Assembly (NCBI GenBank): GCA_030144725.1
Contig: JASKMD010000008.1
Span: 11,193,344 to 11,257,343, forward strand
Direction: 5' to 3'
Origin: Haematococcus lacustris
Lineage: Eukaryota; Chlorophyta; Chlorophyceae; Chlamydomonadales; Haematococcaceae
Length of the DNA stretch: 64,000 nucleotides
The position numbers and the translations under genes are program-made. Shown here in pieces: positions 29,990 to 47,164 of this stretch. The notes below the pieces were generated by a model. The model had not been told where the DNA came from, did no database searches, and saw only the letters and a program-made list of their open reading frames with translations. Numbering within the stretch: position 1 is the stretch's first letter; every line of letters begins with the position of its first letter.

Positions 29990-30795
29990 GTTTTTCGCCT
30001 TGTTTGAGAGCAGTCTTGAGGGCCTGATGGAGAACCCAACATTGTGGCTTGCTGTGGCCTGTGCCATCTTGGTGGGAAGTAGGCACAGGGGCAAGACTTA
30101 GTGAACCAATTCTAGCACATAACCTCACAGCTGAATGCGACCACACTTGCATGCGCATTCATCAACCAGGCATGTTGTGAGCTGACCACTGTGACTCAGC
30201 CAGTCCCAACTAAGAGAGAACCTACCCCTGGTAATCAAAACGACGCCGCGTCTCAGCCACGTTGTTATTATTTGTGTGTCGCACATCCCTGGATAGAAGA
30301 CTCTGTCAGCTATGCGGTGCAACATGTATCTTTAAAAATTGCGCAGTGTGCTGAGTGCTATGGCGGCTCAAATCTTCACATTCAAATCCATGCATTGTTT
30401 GCTCATGCGGGCCTCGTCGCGAGAGACCGCCGCGACCGACGTGGCCCAGGAGCACCTCCACACAGTGAGGAACAGTCGCCGCAGTCAAAACGATTTACAT
30501 GGCACGCCAAACCGATGTAACGACGCCCCTCCACCCATGCTCGGCAATATACAAGGCTGCTGCATTGCTTCACCGCTTCGTGAGTAGTACCTACTACCTG
30601 GCCACTCTGTAAGGCCACACAAGGTGTGTAGGCCATTGCTCTTTTACCTTGATCGGCAGGTTGGGTCCAATCCCTCACGCCCGCCCTCCGCTTGTGTGTC
30701 GAGCTCGTGTCCAGCTCCGATGTGGCCCCTTGCTGCTCAGCTGGAGGGGTGAGCAGCTCAAGGGATGCACCAGCACCAGCTACCAGCTGCTGCCC
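29990..30795 (+). repeat. Dispersed repeat, full copy
   Basis: Second full copy of the 20428-21250 unit, same orientation, roughly 90 percent alike by eye. It starts 117 bp upstream of the E2 gene's ATG, so it may supply part of that promoter region. No gene recognised inside; a minus-strand frame open through it is shared only in parts with the other copy. Confidence 0.82.
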
Positions 30796-30963
30796 TGGGA
30801 GGGCAGCAGGAGGGGTGGGCAGCCCAGGGGCAGCATTAAAACCAGCCATCAAACTGCACGTGGATCGCTTAGGCTTGTCGTAGCTTATCTGCACGCACAA
30901 TGCATGATCAACATTGCCGAACCCTGGCCTGCACCATGTGCCTACCACCACCACCTTCAAACC

Positions 30964-31585
30964 TGCCCCGCCCCGCCCCGCCCCGCCCCGCCCCGCCCCG
31001 CCCCGCCCCGCCCCGCCCCGCCCCGCCCCGCCCCGCCCCGCCCCGCCCCGCCCCGCCCCGCCCCGCCCCGCCCCGCCCCGCCCCGCCCCGCCCCGCCCCG
31101 CCCCGCCCCGCCCCGCCCCGCCCCGCCCCGCCCCGCCCCGCCCCGCCCCGCCCCGCCCCGCCCCGCCCCGCCCCGCCCCGCCCCGCCCCGCCCCGCCCCG
31201 CCCCGCCCCGCCCCGCCCCGCCCCGCCCCGCCCCGCCCCGCCCCGCCCCGCCCCGCCCCGCCCCGCCCCGCCCCGCCCCGCCCCGCCCCGCCCCGCCCCG
31301 CCCCGCCCCGCCCCGCCCCGCCCCGCCCCGCCCCGCCCCGCCCCGCCCCGCCCCGCCCCGCCCCGCCCCGCCCCGCCCCGCCCCGCCCCGCCCCGCCCCG
31401 CCCCGCCCCGCCCCGCCCCGCCCCGCCCCGCCCCGCCCCGCCCCGCCCCGCCCCGCCCCGCCCCGCCCCGCCCCGCCCCGCCCCGCCCCGCCCCGCCCCG
31501 CCCCGCCCCGCCCCGCACCGCACCGCACCGCACCGCACCGCACCGCACCGCACCGCACCGCACCGCACCGCACCGCACCGCACCG
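30964..31585 (+). repeat. Giant (CCCCG)n array grading into (CACCG)n
   Basis: About 110 perfect CCCCG pentamers (30964-31515), then about 14 CACCG/CGCAC pentamers to 31585. It sits directly downstream of the splice donor of the minus-strand exon at 31733-31602, so it is intronic there and reads GGGGC on that strand. Pro/Ala and Gly/Arg frames across it are artefacts. Confidence 0.98.
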
Positions 31586-31601
31586 CCGGTGAGGTGGGCT
31601 A

Positions 31602-31733
31602 ACTTGCATTTTCTTACGCTCTGCCTCGGTGAGTACGGGTTGTGCTGCCTCGTCGCGGTCTAGTATGTCGAAGTCGGGGTCCTCCGGCACTGCTCTAGGC
31701 CCACCCACACCGCTTCGTCTCTTCTTCCTCGCC
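31602..31733 (-). CDS. First exon of an unrecognised gene (basic, then acidic N-terminus)
   Basis: ATG at 31733 opens MARKKRRSGVGGPR, then an acidic stretch DPDFDILDRDEAAQPVL and EAERKKMQ, ending at a donor CAA|GTTAGC about 15 bp before the pentamer array. The charge pattern suggests a small nuclear or nucleolar protein, but I do not recognise it. A possible next exon after GTGCAG at about 30884 (ISYDKPKRSTCSLMAG) runs into the dispersed repeat. The start lies head to head with TIM17, 247 bp apart. Confidence 0.45.
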
Positions 31734-31980
31734 ATAAACAATAGCAACGCGAGGCAGCTACATATACTAAGGATTTTAGAGTTTGTCACACACATGTCTA
31801 TGACCACAAAACCCGGCTGTTTACAAGAATTCAATCAACTGACCATCCCACTGAGCCAATCACCTCGATGCCCTGCATCAACCCTGCTGTGCTGTCGCGT
31901 GGTGGCGCGCTTACGACCCTGACGCCCCCGCCGATACAGCATGCCTCCATCGCGCTCTAACTTGCATTGAAGACTCCGCG
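31734..31980. promoter_or_regulatory. Bidirectional intergenic region, TIM17 / unknown gene
   Basis: 247 bp between two divergent start codons. Too short for separate large promoters, so shared control is inferred. No TATA box stands out. Confidence 0.45.
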
Positions 31981-32573
31981 ATGGCGGACCAGCGCGAGAC
32001 CTGCCCTTATCGCATTGTCCACGATGTCGGCAAGACCTTCGTGCTGGGGGTCTTTGCTATGGGTGGTTGGCTTTCGATCAAGAGCGCGATGCACTCGCCG
32101 CCAGGTTTCCGCCTCCGAGGGGCATGGGAAACCATCCGGAAGCATGCGCCCGGCGCTGGAGGTGCCACTGCCAATTGGGGACTTGCATTCGCTTGTTGTG
32201 ACTGCTCTCTCAAATACGTCCGCAAGAAGGTGTGTGGGAAGAGTTGAATGCCCCGTTTTCCTTCAGCATTTGCCCAATGGAAGGACCTGGCCCTGCACTT
32301 CCCAACGCAGGAAGACCCCTGGAACTTAATCACAGCCGCAGCCCTGGCAAGTGGCTTCCTTCAGCTGCGCTTTGGCATCAAAAGTGCTGGCAAGAGAGCT
32401 GTAGGTGGCGGTGTGATGATGGCCTTCTTCCTGGGGTTGGGCATTGCCCTCGACAGGCTGTCACCAACTGTCCAGGCACCACCTACCGCTCCTCCATCCA
32501 GTACTCCATCCCCAGCCCCTGCTAGCCTTGTTGCTGCCTCAGCCTCTGCCAACCCCACGAGTTCCTCAGACTG

Positions 32574-32629
<56 letters not shown>

Positions 32630-32826
32630 CCTCACCTGCTTCTGCAGCCCCTGCCTCCAGCAGTTCAGGTGGCAGCTGGTGGTCAGCCATGTTCGGTAGG
32701 CGGCGATCACGCGGCATGGCCCGCAGGCTCTGGCGGGAAGGTAGACCTCTTTACCCCGACCTTGCACTTGCACTTGCAGCAACAGCAGGGCAGCAGCAGG
32801 GCAGCAGGGGCAGCAGCCTGAGTTGA
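31981..32826 (+). CDS. TIM17: Mitochondrial inner-membrane translocase subunit TIM17, 254 aa
   Basis: Channel-associated subunit of the TIM23 presequence translocase. Two exons, 31981-32229 and 32311-32826, with an 81-bp GT-AG intron. N-terminus MADQRETCPYRIVHDVG with FVLGVFAMGG, then SPPGFRLRG, CCDCSLKYVRKK and, after the intron, EDPWNLITAAALASGFLQLRFG, the classic Tim17 signature; four hydrophobic segments fit. After about residue 150 comes a long Pro/Ser-rich extension with a (CAG)n-coded poly-Ser run and a basic C-terminal patch (GRRRSRGMARRLWR). This makes it longer than the usual 140-240 aa. The conserved Cys residues of Tim17 are present (CP near the start, CCDC). Confidence 0.95.
32580..32629 (+). 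repeat. Coding (AGC/CAG)n tract
   Basis: Interrupted AGC repeat coding poly-Ser with one Asn in the TIM17 C-terminal extension. It is one of few microsatellites here that is actually in a coding exon. Confidence 0.9.
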
Positions 32827-33979
32827 AGACAGAGCCAGGGCTCCGTTCCTAGCGTTGACAAGGCTCTAGGCCACTGACAGTTGGCATGAGTAACCTTGCC
32901 TGCTTAGACGACTCTTTTCCAGATCCTTTGCGTGAGGCAACACCTTGTCTACTTGTAGCTGCCCGGTGTATCTTGCCTGCTTGTAGCTGCCCGATGTACC
33001 TTGCCTGCTCGTAGCTGCCTGGCATTGAGCTGGCAAACGCAGCTAGTTGGTGCAGCAGGTCCCACAACTGTATGTAGCATACATGCAAGCAGCACCACTT
33101 ATACGCTCTCATGGTGCTGCCACACTTCATGTGGTGTCATGCAACGTGGGCTGCATGTATATTAACAGCTTCATTTAGCCTTATTCATGCATGCATTTGT
33201 CAATAGTAGGCAGCCAATTCCAGCGCTGTTATGAGGCATGCCATGCATATTCCTACGAGTGCTGTGCAGTTTCCTTTAGTCCGAGGTTAGCCGGAGCAAT
33301 GGGTTACACTATAGTGGGTGCACTTCAGCACGCTTCCTGATGTGCCTTTGCCTCTCCACTGTCCTATGTTTATCTCCACTTTCCTATACTTATCCTTTCA
33401 GTCGTCATGAGGACGTTGTAAGAGCCCTACGTTGTGGCTTCCTGTCAACAGGGTATCTTGAAGGCGACCTGGTGGGGTCTAAGCACAGGGTAAGACTCAG
33501 TGAACCTATACTTGCACGTAACCTCACAGCTTGATGCAACCACCTTTCCCTGAGCCACGTCGCAGAGTGAAAGCGCAACAGCCTCTAGATCCACCATACT
33601 TCAGTGATCAACAGCTGTGATCGCCGACTGCAACTGCTCAGCAAGTGTGCTCCTCAGTGTGGCAGCGTGAGCCCTACCCTGATCCCTTGCTGGTACATAT
33701 CCCTTTCGTAAGGGATCGAGGCTGCAGCTGCCTACTGTCTGCCTCAGGCAGGTCTGACTCAGGCATGGCGGGGCAGCCTGCCCATCTCATTACTCAGTTG
33801 GGCATGTCCGGGGCATGAGCCGGGAAGGTCGAGAAGGTGATGGGTGCAGCTGCGCACAGCTGGGATGGGTCTGGGTGGGCTTGGGAGGGGTCAGGGTGGC
33901 AGCTCATGCCAGCCATGGTGCCAGCCCCAAATCCGAAGATACACTCCACGGGAGCAAGACCTAGGAGCGATGGCAGCGC
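32827..33979. other. Intergenic, TIM17 / SEC11 (convergent 3' ends)
   Basis: No gene recognised. Holds a small tandem at 32940-33020 (GTAGCTGCCYG-TGTAYCTTGCCTGCT) and a diverged left part of the dispersed repeat at 33342-33540. Confidence 0.6.
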
Positions 33980-35604
33980 TCAACCCTCCTTATTGGTGAT
34001 CACCAGTAGCCCCAGCACGCCTATCAACGCAAACTTCAGGTATGGGTAGTCGTTCATGAGGATGGTGATGATGCCCACATTTGGCAGCAGCCTGCCAGGG
34101 CAAACAGAAAGGCACCATGACAACCTGGAAAAGGGAAAGATCATGGACTTGCTGCAGATATCCCTGCACCTGCTGCTGTCATTGCTGTTGCTGCTGCTGC
34201 TGCTCCTCCTGCCGCCGCTGCTGCCGCCGCTGCTGCTGCAGAAAGAACAGAGACTTGCTGCAGATATGCCACGGTGTAAGGGAGCCTGCACCTGCCACTG
34301 GTTGCTGCCTCTCAGAGACGTGAGTGCCAGGCCCAGGGCATGGACCCACTGCCTAGGGCACAGACCCCTGTGTTATGCTGCAGGTCCACCCGCACTGCTG
34401 CGCAACCTCCAGAATGTGATGAAGCAGGACAGCTGTCCTGGGCTGCCTGCCAGCAGTGCTCGTCCCACACGCCTAGCTCAGCCCCCCTCCCGTCTGCTAT
34501 GGCTGCCACCCACGATGCCCTGCCCCGCCATAGTGCCCTCCACTGCCACTCACCCGACCGCCCTGCCCATGATGTGATTCTTGTTCAGCCACTCCTGGCC
34601 CTGGGCATACAAACCCCGGTCGTCGCTGTAGTTGTTGTCGCCGTGCGCTCAGCCGCGGCAACAGGGACAACAATTGCAGCAAGTGAGGGAAAGAAAGTTG
34701 GTCACCGCAACACACCTCGCACTACCTAGCCAGCACCATGTTCTCCTGCCACTGCTGTTGCTGCTGCTCCTGCTGCTGTAACTGCTGCCGCTGCTGCTCC
34801 TGCTGCTGCTGGCACTGTTGCTATGAGAAGGGAGGAACAGCATGGTTGCAGCATTGTGTGTTCTGTGCAGTGACCTGTGGGGCCTAGGCAAGCTAAGCAC
34901 AGCTGGGTTGTTGCATGGTTCACTTATCTTTGTGAGCACATCAAACTCATCTGAGCCGCTACGTTGGTGCACCTGCGTCCACACACCATGGCGGCTGCTT
35001 AGTGCTGCATCACTTGCTGCTGCATCACGTAGGCTGTGCCGGTCCATCCCTAGCCCCTGTCCTGATCCTAAACACATTGCTTAAGCATGACAGGCCTGGC
35101 GATGGAGGTACCTTGATGACTCTGTGGACAATGGGAATGTCGCGGCCATTGATGTTGAACACCACAATCTCCCCGGTGCTGATGGGGGCCTTGCCCATGT
35201 TCAAAAACAGGATGTCTCCTCGCTGGAACCCTGGCTCCATGGACCCGCTCAAAACCACCACCACCTGCATAGGTGGGTGGCTGGTGGCTGGCACACTGTG
35301 TGGCACTGTGGCCAACATGGACTCGCCCAGTCAGTTGCGGGGAGTGGGACTCACTGGGGACTCGCTGCCTGTCACCAGCATCAGCCCTTTCCATATCATG
35401 AGAGCGGATGTCACAATGAGACCTGCAGGTGGCGGGCGATGAGGGGTCGCGAGCGGTGCGCAATGTGATCTCGGTCTTGCTGTAGTGCTACTCGCCTAGC
35501 TGGATTGCCTGCATCATGAGCTGTCGATAGTTCATCCGCTTCAGAGTTTGGAAAGTCTCCACGACGACATCCGCGCCTGGCAGCGAGGCTAGCATGCTCG
35601 TCAT
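33980..35604 (-). CDS. SEC11: Signal peptidase complex catalytic subunit SEC11, 191 aa
   Basis: ER membrane serine protease that removes signal peptides. Six exons: 35604-35496, 35422-35355, 35264-35112, 34972-34928, 34642-34554, 34091-33980 (576 nt with stop). Seen: helix around [38 protein letters not shown] with catalytic Ser67; IPIVHRVIK with His106; [20 protein letters not shown] with Asp127; GRAVG and a C-terminal hydrophobic helix ending ITNKEG. Intron 1 has a GC donor (CTAG|GCGAGT). Intron 4 reads best as AT-AC (AAAG|ATAAGT ... GCGCAC|GGCGAC), which restores LTKGDNN exactly. A GT-AG alternative is in frame but inserts Ile-Thr-His before GDNN. Family identity is certain; the splice choice is inference. 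Confidence 0.95.
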
Positions 35605-35948
35605 TGCGTGTGCGGAAATGTCGTTGATGTTGGTGTACTAGCGAATGCGAAGCCTTGTCCCATGAGCCAGCATGGCCCATGCACTTTTGCAGTGCTCCCG
35701 CTAGCGACTCACTTACCCATGCCCAGCGCTGTTTTGTCGATTTACAGCAGCTGGGTTAGTATTGACAGCTTGGTATGCATTGTTGTTAGAAGGACCTTTC
35801 CCCCCTGCATGCTGCATGTTTGATAGTGATGCATAGAAGCACAACACATACGCTTTGATGCTTCAGGAACCCTGCGAGCACTGAGACGACGCGCAAGAGA
35901 TGGGCTGGGCGTCATGCTATATTGGTTTGCTTGCCATTGATTGCAACG
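35605..35948. promoter_or_regulatory. Bidirectional region, SEC11 / mTERF-like gene
   Basis: 344 bp between divergent start codons. No coding sequence seen. Shared promoter inferred from arrangement only. Confidence 0.4.
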
Positions 35949-36972
35949 ATGGGCGCAGTCAAGAGGCATGGGTTGAGACGCATGCCAGTTGAAACACGGA
36001 GCTGGCGTTTTTCTTCGAGACAGTTGGCTGGTCGTGCCAGGATACCTTTCTCGCCTCGGACAGTCCAGCTTCGAGTCTCGGCGTCGTCGGATCCCGCCTC
36101 TGCGACGGCCAGGCAGAGCAAGCTGCTGCAGCTGCTAACACGTCACAAACAAAACACCCATGACGGTCAATCCGCTCCATCCGGCCCGCCGGATGACAGC
36201 CGCCCTCTCCCTCCACCCAGCCAGCAGGAATCAGGCCACAAACAAGGCGGTGGCCAGGAAACCAAAACAGCAGATGCAAGAAAAAGCAGCAAGGAGCAGC
36301 CCCATACGCAGCGCAGGTCACAAAGAGGAGACCAGCAGTGGTCCCACCTGCAAGCAGCTCCTTCCCATCCGCCGCTCAGCGGCTCAAGGCGTTCGCGTTC
36401 ACTGACGCCAAGGCAGAGGGCAAGCCAGCCCCCGACCCTGCCCGCCTCAGAACAAGCCCAGGCCACCAGCCAGCGAGCCTTGTTGCTAGCTGCCAGCCAT
36501 GCAGCAGCACAGCGGGACAGCGCTGCCCGACCACCCAGGGACGGCCGGCACTATGGGCAAGGCAGCGCCGCAGGCAGCCCCGGCCAGCGGGCTTGGGGCA
36601 GGGAGGGGAGTAGAGGCCAGGGGCAGGAGGGGCCCCGTGAACGGGCTACTGCAGCAGCAGCTCGTGCTGCTCAGGAGGTGGTCCGAATGGCCCTGGGGCC
36701 TGGCCAGGAACAGCTGGAGGAGTTTGAGGGGTTATGGTGAGCATAGTCAGGGACCTCTGCCCTGAGTGTCAACCAGCCTGCCTGCCTGCCCGGCTGCCTG
36801 TGTGCCCACCCGCCCCTACTCCGGGCCAGCCCCTGCCCCGACTGCCCACCTGCTGACCTGCCTTCCCACCTGCCCGCCCCCAGGGCATCTTACGCCCAGG
36901 AGCTGCAGCTGAGCAAAGGCGCTGCAGCCATGATCACCGGCCAGGTCATCAAGGTGCAGGCCAGGGCACCGC

Positions 36973-37003
<31 letters not shown>

Positions 37004-40000
37004 CTGAGACCAGCAGTGAGCCTGTCAGACAGCTAGCCAGCTGCCCTCACAAGGCCCGCCCCAGCCCTGACCTGCAGCGTCACGCATTTGTAGTCAGAGG
37101 CCATGGACCAGGGTAGGCATGCAGACCCTGTGTTCAAATCCCCACCAGCTGCCTGCTGTCTCAACTGGCATAGCTGCCTGCCGGCCTGTTGTCTGGTTGC
37201 AGGGCATGCTGCCCTGTGATGCCCCAGGCCTCAGGCAGCGGGCCCTGGAGCTGATGGCGCTGGCAGACAAGGTGGGCCACCTGGCTAGCCTGCCTGGAGC
37301 ACTAGGGGCCAGAAGGGGCCTTGAGGGGGCCTTTAGGGGCAAGGCAGGCAGCCAGCCCTCCAGGGCACAGCTCAGAGGTCACACCTACTTCAGCATTGTT
37401 GAGACTGGTTTAGTTGGGCTGAGTTCCCATGCTGGGAGGAGCAACAGCGTGTGAGGGCTACGCCACTGCTGCAGTAGCTGGACTGACCTCAGTGGCATTG
37501 CCAGTGAGAGCATAGCACAGCTGGCAGCCCAGTTCCTTACGCTAGAGCCTGAGCAACAGCTGCAAGCTCACAGGCTGCATGCTGTAGACTGGATGACTGG
37601 GTGAAGTGACAGAGGCAGGCTGCAGCACCAGCAGTCAAGGGATAGGACTTCGTATGGAGCGCTATGAAGCTGGGCCTGGCCTGGCTGCTGGCTAGGCAGT
37701 AGTGGGCTGTTGCGAGGGATGATGGTATGGCCGGGAGGGGGCGGCACCTGGTAGCATGTGTCAGGGTTGGGTTGCGTTGGGTTGGGGTACAGCGGGCCAG
37801 CTGGCTGCTGCCTGCAGGTGCCTGGGCTGCAGCCACGTGCCCTGCTGGCTGGCAGCAATGCCACGCTCAGGTATGATCTCGAGGTAGGGCACCCAGGGTT
37901 GGGTCTGCAACAGAGTAGAGGCAGAGCGGGGCGGGGCGGGGCGGGGCGGGGTGGGGTGGGGTGGGGTGGGGTGGGGTGGGGTGGACCTACCTCCCTGACG
38001 GACGGGCGTGGCGCTGCCTGCTTCCCTGTTGACAGCCATGGAGTGGGAAGGGCTGAGCCAGCTGGGTTAGTGCTGTGTCTCAACAGGGCTGCTGCCGTCA
38101 CTGCGGTTGATGCCCCCGCTCATCTCAATGGAGGGGGTCACATGGGTCAGGGAGGAACAGACGGCCGAATGATGGCAAGGAGGGGAGGTGCTGCTGCACT
38201 GGTCAGTGGCAGGCACTGGTCAGTGGTCAGTGGTCGGTACCACCCTCAACTTGGCTGTACACATGTGTAGTGCTTGCTCTTCACTCGGACCTGATCTGCT
38301 CTGCCTGATGCCGCCTGACCCCTTGCCCCACTCTTCCCCTCGGCCCCTCCTGCCTCTGGCCAGGTTCAGCCCCCGCCACCTGGCCGCAGCTTGCGTTCGC
38401 TTGCAGCTGGTGCTGCCGGGGCGTGACGTCACACAGCTGCTGGTCACTCTCATGCCACACCTTAACATTCCTGTGGACGTGCTGGTGTGTGAGGTGCGGA
38501 CCCAGGGTGTGACTCCCAGCTGCATGGTCGGCTGCCACACCTCTCCTCCCACCACCCATACATAGATGCAAGCAAGGTTGCCAGCCGGCATGTGCAAAGT
38601 GTGATGCCCACTATGCGTGGGAGGTGAGGTGCGTAGCCCATGCCAGGAGGTCCTGGCTCAGGTCCACTTGTGTATGTAGATCAAGGGCTGGGCCACTGAA
38701 GTGGTGTGATGTGTGATGCTCAGCTCCCGCAGCAGGATTAGTGTGAAGTGTGATGCACCTGACAGTGCAACGCCCTTGGCCTTGGGCCCTTTCTCCCACC
38801 CCCTTGGCCCCTGCCCCTTGCACCCTGCCCCTTGCCGCATCCACCCTCACCAGCCTCCTCGCCCTCATTGCCCTGCCTCTCCCATGCCCCTCCACGTAAC
38901 TACTCTGCTTGCCTTTTGCCTTGTCCTCACCTGGCCCTGTGATGGCAGTTGGTACAGTTGGAAGCTCTGGTGTGCCCGGAGTTCGCCGGGGCCCCCCTGC
39001 CCCCACGCCTTTTCCACATGCACATGCAACAGTGTGTCTCATCAGAGTACCACCAGCAGCAGCAGCAGCAAAAACATGAGCAGCAGCAGCAGCTAAGCAG
39101 TGCCGGGGAGGATGAGGATTGGACGTTGAGTGAGGAGCAGGGCTGGTGGCTTGGTGATGGGGACGATGAGTTTGGCAGGCTTGAAGGGGGTGGGGAGGGG
39201 GAGAGGGAGAAGGCAGGCATGGCAGCACGACGCAGTGCTGCCCTGACTGCCAGGCAGGGGGAATCCAGCTGGCCTGATCAGGCGTCCAGCCCTGCAGCTT
39301 CAGAGGCAGAGCAGAGCAGCCTCCTGACTGCAGTCCAGCTGCTGGTGAGAGGTTTAGGGGCGGGGCAGGGTGGGCAGGGTGGATGGGCCCAGATGGGGCA
39401 GGGTGGGGCAGGGTGGGGTAGGGTGATGCAATGCATTGGTGTGGGGTTGGGGGCGGCGCACAGCTAGTCGCTAGGTCAAGGGTGGCGCCCTGCGTCAGTG
39501 AGGGGCTCCTTCCTCCTTGACATCACAGTCACTCCACAGCTTAGGCTCCACAGCTCATGCCATGGTCACTCCTCTTCAAAGTTTATCACACCATGATCGC
39601 ATTCATCTTTCCTTCCGGCTGCACAAGCCTCTCCCGCCCCTGTGCACATTGACTACGCTCGTGTCGCCCACGTTTGTAGTTTTCAAGGGATTATGAAGGG
39701 ATGTGAGGGTATGTGGGACTGCCAGACCCAGTGAGGCGCCAGTGCTGTCGTGCAGCTGTATAGCTGTCAGCAACAGGTGCACGCGCAAGGCAGGGTGCAG
39801 CAGGCGCTGGGCTCAGGGCCTGTGAGACCTGGTCTGGCTGCAGGGCCGGGTGAGGGGCCTGGTGTCCAGCCTGGGCCTGGAGGCGGCATACCTAGGTCTG
39901 GCCCGCGCCCCCCGCCCCCTGCTGGCCCTGGAGCCCTGCCAGGTGGAGGAGCGGGTGCAGGGCCTGCAGGTGAGGGTCAAGGCTGGGCGCCCAGGGCGCT

Positions 40001-41598
40001 GTGGGCTGCCCAGCTGCCTTCCCGTACCCTGCTCGTTGCATGGCTGGCAGCATAGTGTCACCCCACTGCCCTCCCATCCCTGCCCATCACCACCACCACC
40101 ACCCCACTCATCGCCGGTTGTTGGCTTCCGATACCTCTCCCCTCCTATCTATGTGCAAGCCCAAGTTGCTAGATTGCTAGCTACACACAGCTGACAGCTG
40201 TAAGGGTGTGAAACATCATGAACCATACCCTGCTCAGAGCATGCTGTGGTTGCCAGTTGTCGCCTGCATAGTGGTACCAAGAGGCCCCTGCTGCCCTTTC
40301 TGCCGAACTGGCCCGCTGCCCTGCTGCTTCTGTGCCCTGCTTGACTACTGACTGCCCTGCCTCAGCTGCCCTTGCTGCCCTGCTCTCCCCTGCCGCCTTA
40401 GGAGGTGCTGGGTGTGGGGCGTGCGGAGGCGGCGCTGGCGGTACAGGCACGGGCTCGGCTGCTGGCGATGGAGCCGCAGGAACTGGGGCACCAGCTGGGG
40501 GCGCTGGGCATAGCTCTGGGGTGAGGCAGGGGCAGGGGGGCAGGGGCAGGAGAGCAAGGGCAGGGGTAGGAAAGCAAGGGCCGGGGCAGGCAGTTAAGGC
40601 TCAAGGTACGGAGGATGAGATGCTAGGTGCTTGGCATGCTTAGATGTTAGATGCTTTAGCCATAAAGACTACCAGATGCTTTAGCCATGCAGCCTACACT
40701 AGTGGGCTGGGGTGAGGTGAGGAGGAGAAAAAGAGGATTAGGAGTGTGAGTGGTGAGGTGTGAAGTTTCACTGCCACACTACTTGATGGTTGATGTTGGT
40801 AGTGTGAGGTTTAGTATGCAAACCAAGGGATGGGAGCCTCCAATAACAGCTGGAGAGGTAAGCAAAGGTGGGCAGTAGGCCCGGCAGCTACCAGGAGGGC
40901 AGGGGCAGGCGGCTACAGCAGGTCAGGCACTTTACTTGCGGTCTGCTGGGCCCGCAGCCTTGCCACCCCGCCCGCCTGACCACTCCAGGTGGGAGGAGAG
41001 TGCGGTGCGCGGCCTGGTTGCCCAGGAGCCGGAGGTGTTGCTGCTGCCCTCCACCACTGTCAGCCGGCGCTGGCAGAAGTTACAAGCTGCGGGCAAGTCG
41101 AGGCCGGCTTGGGCGCAACAGGTGGGCATGCAAGGGCGGTGGAAGAACGGACAATGTACTGGTGGATCTGGATGGGTAGGCATGGGGCGTGTGCAGACTG
41201 GCCCGTTGCTGTATGTTGTGCTACAATGCGCACACATTCCTTGTCAAGCGTCACAGCTGTCGTGAAAATCGCTGCAATGGCGGCGTCACAGCTGTCATTT
41301 ATTGTCAGGTCGTGTCCTTGCGTCACGTGAACACCCACGGAATTTAGTCGTCTGCTATGGTGTAACCCCACCTGTACAGATCGAGACTTCTCCCGAGCAC
41401 TACCTCGCCTTCTTGCTCAGCAGCCCGGACCCTGAAGATGCGTTGGCTCGCCTGGCGTATCTATCCGCAAACCCGCTGCAGCAACCGGTACTGCCGCTCG
41501 GACGCGCAATGCGGATGACGCGTGGCGCTTTTGCGCAGGCGTGCCCCGGCTTCCGGTTATGGCTGCGTCGAAACCGGGCCTTGCGGGGACAGGTTTAA
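35949..41598 (+). CDS. Organelle-targeted helical-repeat protein, mTERF-like
   Basis: Probable organelle gene-expression factor. Exon 1 (35949-36736) codes a basic, Ser/Arg-rich N-terminus (RRMPVETRSWRFSSRQ, then VQLRVSASS) typical of algal plastid or mitochondrial transit peptides, and a disordered Gln/Ser/Arg region. In-phase exons follow at 36884-36953, 37203-37271, 37818-37870, 38364-38493, about 38949-39343, about 39844-39969, about 40402-40522, about 40989-41121 and a last one ending at 41598. The later exons repeat a 35-40 residue pattern (SSLGLEAAYLGLARAPRPLL; LGVGRAEAALAVQARARLL; WEESAVRGLVAQEPEVLLL) like mTERF helical repeats. Exon 6 carries poly-Gln and an acidic stretch. The mTERF assignment rests on pattern only; an OPR- or other repeat family is possible. 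The start of the last exon is uncertain (perhaps after CTGTACAG at 41380). Confidence 0.55.
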
Positions 41599-41695
41599 GC
41601 AAGTATGCATGTGGCCTGGAGCTGTGAGGCGCTGACTGTGGTAGTAAATGGGCGCCAGGTTCCAAGCCGCTGCCCTCTTTGGTAGATCTCCGCGG

Positions 41696-47164
<5,469 letters not shown>

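Noticed and set aside
30403..31834. Gly-Ala-Gly-Arg and Pro-Ala-Pro-Arg proteins of 200-390 aa
   Set aside because: Artefacts of the CCCCG pentamer array, open on both strands.
35025..35318. Stand-alone 97-aa minus-strand signal-peptidase ORF
   Set aside because: Only residues from 35264 to 35112 are the SEC11 exon; the rest reads through introns.
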